Below are positions 61,798-64,000 of a stretch of 64,000 nt of DNA, piece by piece (positions within the stretch are counted from its first letter, which is position 1; each line of letters starts with the position of its first letter). Below the pieces are notes generated by a model. The model was not told the origin of the DNA and did no database searches. It saw only the letters and a program-made list of their open reading frames with translations. Source of the stretch: Paludibacter sp. 47-17 (GTDB lineage: Bacteria > Bacteroidota > Bacteroidia > Bacteroidales > Paludibacteraceae). Made by a program: the position numbers and the translations under genes. The stretch covers positions 62,001-126,000 of the forward strand of contig MKVT01000013.1 in assembly GCA_001898935.1 (NCBI GenBank). The letters are read 5' to 3'.

Positions 61798-63168
61798 TTA
61801 CAATTTACCGATAATCTCCTGTGCCAGTTGATCGGCTTCTTCCATCGAACCTGCTTCGGAATAAATACGAATAATAGGTTCGGTATTCGATTTACGAAGA
61901 TGTACCCAGCCATTGGGAAAATCGATCTTCACACCGTCGATGGTATTGACTTCAAACTGAGCATAGCTTGCGGCAACACGACCGAGTACTTCGTCGACAT
62001 TAATGGCAGGGCTTAATTCTTTCTTATTTTTCGAAATGAAGTATTCGGGATAGCTTTTGCGTAATTCCGACACTTTCATTCCTTTTTTGGCCAGATGAGT
62101 GAGGAACAGGGCAATCCCTACCAATGCGTCGCGACCGTAATGACTGGCCGGATAAATAACTCCCCCATTGCCTTCGCCACCAATCACCGCACCGGTTTCC
62201 TTCATCTTCGTCACCACATTCACCTCGCCTACGGCAGCTGCGTTGTACTCCATGCCATAGCTGCGGGTCACATCACGCAGGGCACGCGTCGAACTCAGGT
62301 TCGAAACCGTATTACCCGGAGTGCGCGACAATACATAATCGGCAACAGCCACCAGGGTGTATTCTTCACCGAACATCGATCCGTCCTCGCAAATAATGGC
62401 CAACCGGTCGACATCGGGATCGACCACAAAACCAACATCGGCTTTTCCCGACTTCATCACCGCAGCAATTTCGGTAAGATGTTCGGGCAGAGGCTCGGGA
62501 TTGTGCGGAAATTGCCCGTTAGGCTCACAGAACAGCTTTTGTACCTTCTTCACCCCCAAGGCCTCCAGCAAGGCCGGGATCGCAACCCCTCCCACCGAAT
62601 TTACACAGTCGATGGCCACCGAAAAATCCGCCGCACGAATGGCTTCTACATCTACTAATTCCAGATCGAGCACGCTCCGGATATGTGCATCGGTATAGTC
62701 CTTACGCGAAAGTTTTCCCAGTGCATCCACTTCAGGAAAAACAAAGGCCTCGCCGGCTGCCCGTTGCAACACATCTTCGCCCTGGGCAGCATTCAGAAAC
62801 TCGCCGCGCTCGTTGAGCAACTTCAACGCATTCCACTGACGGGGATTATGACTGGCCGTCAGTATAATACCACCAGCCGCCTTTTCCATCACCACCGCCA
62901 ACTCGGTAGTAGGCGTGGTCGCAAGTCCAATATTCACCACATCGAAGCCCATACCCAATAAGGTACCGGTAACTACCTGATCGACCATTTCGCCGGAGAT
63001 ACGCGCATCACGTCCCACCACGATAGTCATCGAATCGGTTGTTTTATTATCACGAATGTGCATGGCATAAGCAGCCGTAAAACGCACAATATCCAAGGGG
63101 TTGAGTCCCTCTCCTACCGAACCGCCTATAGTGCCGCGAATTCCGGAGATCGATTTTATTAATGTCAT
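61798..63168 (-). CDS. glmM: Phosphoglucosamine mutase
   Basis: A 456-residue alpha-D-phosphohexomutase. The phosphoserine is Ser106 in ILTASHNPRQWNALK, the metal loop DPDVDRLAI, the sugar-binding loop GEGNGGVIYP and the phosphate-binding RKSNTEPIIRIYSE. It converts glucosamine-6-phosphate to the 1-phosphate on the way to UDP-GlcNAc. The GEGNGG loop and close similarity in length to the Bacteroidota annotated GlmM favour this over phosphomannomutase. It lies 13 bp after the DUF4827 gene. It shares the amino-sugar pathway with murA, murU and amgK-rapZ in this window. Confidence 0.9.
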   Translation of the reverse strand: MTLIKSISGIRGTIGGSVGEGLNPLDIVRFTAAYAMHIRDNKTTDSMTIVVGRDARISGEMVDQVVTGTLLGMGFDVVNIGLATTPTTELAVVMEKAAGGIILTASHNPRQWNALKLLNERGEFLNAAQGEDVLQRAAGEAFVFPEVDALGKLSRKDYTDAHIRSVLDLELVDVEAIRAADFSVAIDCVNSVGGVAIPALLEALGVKKVQKLFCEPNGQFPHNPEPLPEHLTEIAAVMKSGKADVGFVVDPDVDRLAIICEDGSMFGEEYTLVAVADYVLSRTPGNTVSNLSSTRALRDVTRSYGMEYNAAAVGEVNVVTKMKETGAVIGGEGNGGVIYPASHYGRDALVGIALFLTHLAKKGMKVSELRKSYPEYFISKNKKELSPAINVDEVLGRVAASYAQFEVNTIDGVKIDFPNGWVHLRKSNTEPIIRIYSEAGSMEEADQLAQEIIGKL

Positions 63169-63181
63169 AGCAATATTTATG

Positions 63182-63727
63182 TTAATAATTCTTTTGTATC
63201 TTGATTTTCAAATCGTAGCCGATCGGGGTAGCCGGACGATTAAACTGAGTGAAGCCAATACGTGAAAAAACAAGGATACTTGCTTCCGAATTGTGGCGTT
63301 TCATATACCCTACCGCCTCGTGCCAGCCCACACAAGCCTGAGTGAAGTCGAGGTAATTGAATTTGGAGGGATACTCAAAATCGGTCGTCGACAAATTAAA
63401 AAGCGTATCGGGCTTTGCGGTAAGCGTATATTGGATATAACGGGGAACAATCAGGTCGCCCGACTCGACCGTATCGTTGCTTTGTGTATCGCCTGCATTG
63501 GTAAGCCGGAAATACAATCCCGAAGGACTTTTATAAAACACCTTGGCAGGCCAGGGCTGCGAGGGCATCGTAGTAACCACCGAAATACCGTTGCGTTTTA
63601 TAAAATCGGAAATGATCTTTTGCTCGGCAGCCAGTTCTTCGGCATAGGTTACATTATCGTCCTTACACGAACTAAGTACGAAACCCGCGAGCAAAACAGA
63701 AAAAAGAAAAATAACTAAAGACTTCAT
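63182..63727 (-). CDS. DUF4827 lipoprotein
   Basis: A 181-residue predicted lipoprotein with lipobox LSSC and KDDNVTYAEELAAEQK following the Cys. The rest resembles DUF4827, a Bacteroidota family with an FKBP-like outline: YFRLTNAGDTQSNDTVESGD, YIQYTLTAKPDTLFN and QACVGWHEAVGYMKR. FKBP-fold proteins can act as prolyl isomerases, but catalytic residues are not recognisable here. It lies between thrA (11 bp) and glmM (13 bp), so the three are one operon. Function is unknown. Confidence 0.82.
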   Translation of the reverse strand: MKSLVIFLFSVLLAGFVLSSCKDDNVTYAEELAAEQKIISDFIKRNGISVVTTMPSQPWPAKVFYKSPSGLYFRLTNAGDTQSNDTVESGDLIVPRYIQYTLTAKPDTLFNLSTTDFEYPSKFNYLDFTQACVGWHEAVGYMKRHNSEASILVFSRIGFTQFNRPATPIGYDLKIKIQKNY

Positions 63728-63738
63728 ATACTAAAAAA

Positions 63739-64000
63739 TTATCGAATATTGGCAATACTAATGACATCGGCAAACACTCCCGCAGCAGTTACACTCGCTC
63801 CGGCACCATAGCCCTTGATCATCATCGGGAATTCGTTGTAACGCGCCGTGGTAATCAGAATTATATTATTACTTCCCTGTAAATCGTAGAACGGATGCAG
63901 ATGATCGACCTCCTCGAGGCCTACGCTGCATTTACCCATGTCCATTTTGGCAACAAACCTCCACCGTTTGCCTTCCGAGGCCAGACGCCGGCGCTTCGCT
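63739..64000 (-). CDS. thrA: Bifunctional aspartokinase/homoserine dehydrogenase, C-terminal end (partial)
   Basis: Only the last ~86 codons are inside the window; the frame is open to the right edge. The sequence (EGKRWRFVAKMDMGKCSVGL, HPFYDLQGSNNIILITTARY, IKGYGAGASVTAAGVFADV) matches the C-terminus of homoserine dehydrogenase as fused in ThrA. The enzyme makes homoserine for threonine and methionine. Whether the N-terminal aspartokinase part is present cannot be seen; a monofunctional Hom is the alternative, although the ending is typical of the fused form. It is the upstream gene of DUF4827-glmM. Confidence 0.85.
   Translation of the reverse strand, partial: AKRRRLASEGKRWRFVAKMDMGKCSVGLEEVDHLHPFYDLQGSNNIILITTARYNEFPMMIKGYGAGASVTAAGVFADVISIANIR

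Noticed and set aside
1-64000. tRNA, rRNA, CRISPR arrays, insertion sequences, phage genes
   Set aside because: No cloverleaf-like, repeat-spacer, transposase or phage structural pattern was recognised in the intergenic regions or coding frames.

Overview
The window reads as a chromosomal segment of a member of the Bacteroidota, most likely order Bacteroidales. Evidence: recurrent TAnnTTTG -7 promoter boxes, a TonB-dependent receptor followed by surface lipoproteins, a TPR-histidine kinase/LytTR pair, the DUF4290-murA and DUF4827-glmM neighbourhoods, and many glycoside hydrolases. Genus cannot be fixed from sequence alone. I saw no rRNA, tRNA, CRISPR array or insertion sequence.

Layout. 1-5.7 kb: a receiver/PEP-synthase-like protein (cut by the left edge), a POT peptide transporter and a type II NADH dehydrogenase. 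5.8-22 kb: carbohydrate enzymes (GH27, GH105, a SASA esterase, GH97) interleaved with cydDC plus an orphan FecE-type ATPase, a two-component system and an LTA-synthase-like membrane enzyme. 22-28 kb: sbcCD, a small lipoprotein and a HAD phosphatase. 28.1-48.1 kb: a surface-polysaccharide locus, all on the minus strand, mostly AT-rich and tightly overlapped: many glycosyltransferases (GT2, GT4, GT32-like, two GT11 fucosyltransferase-like), a deacetylase, a FemAB/GNAT-like acyltransferase, a SAM methyltransferase, a DUF268 protein, and the ABC exporter pair wzt/wzm. The locus contains an internally deleted DUF268 pseudogene. wzt is a compositional mosaic, with a GC-rich 5' ATPase part and an AT-rich 3' specificity part, which suggests a cassette exchange boundary.

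48.1-52.4 kb: murU and an amgK-like kinase fused to a RapZ C-terminal domain (cell-wall amino-sugar recycling), closely preceded by a lipoprotein pullulanase. 52.7-59.2 kb: a TonB-dependent receptor, a DUF5689 lipoprotein and a DUF6359/anchor-J lipoprotein, with a divergent lipoprotein endonuclease/exonuclease/phosphatase; this looks like a dedicated uptake system of unknown substrate. 59.2-64 kb: DUF4290, murA (with Asp in place of the usual catalytic Cys), ferritin, glmM, DUF4827 and the 3' end of thrA.

Functionally, amgK-rapZ, murU, glmM and murA all serve UDP-GlcNAc/UDP-MurNAc supply, while wzm/wzt and the glycosyltransferases build and export a surface glycan. The carbohydrate genes point to a pectin- and galactoside-degrading lifestyle, and the TonB cluster to scavenging of a phosphodiester-containing or nucleic-acid-like nutrient (inference).
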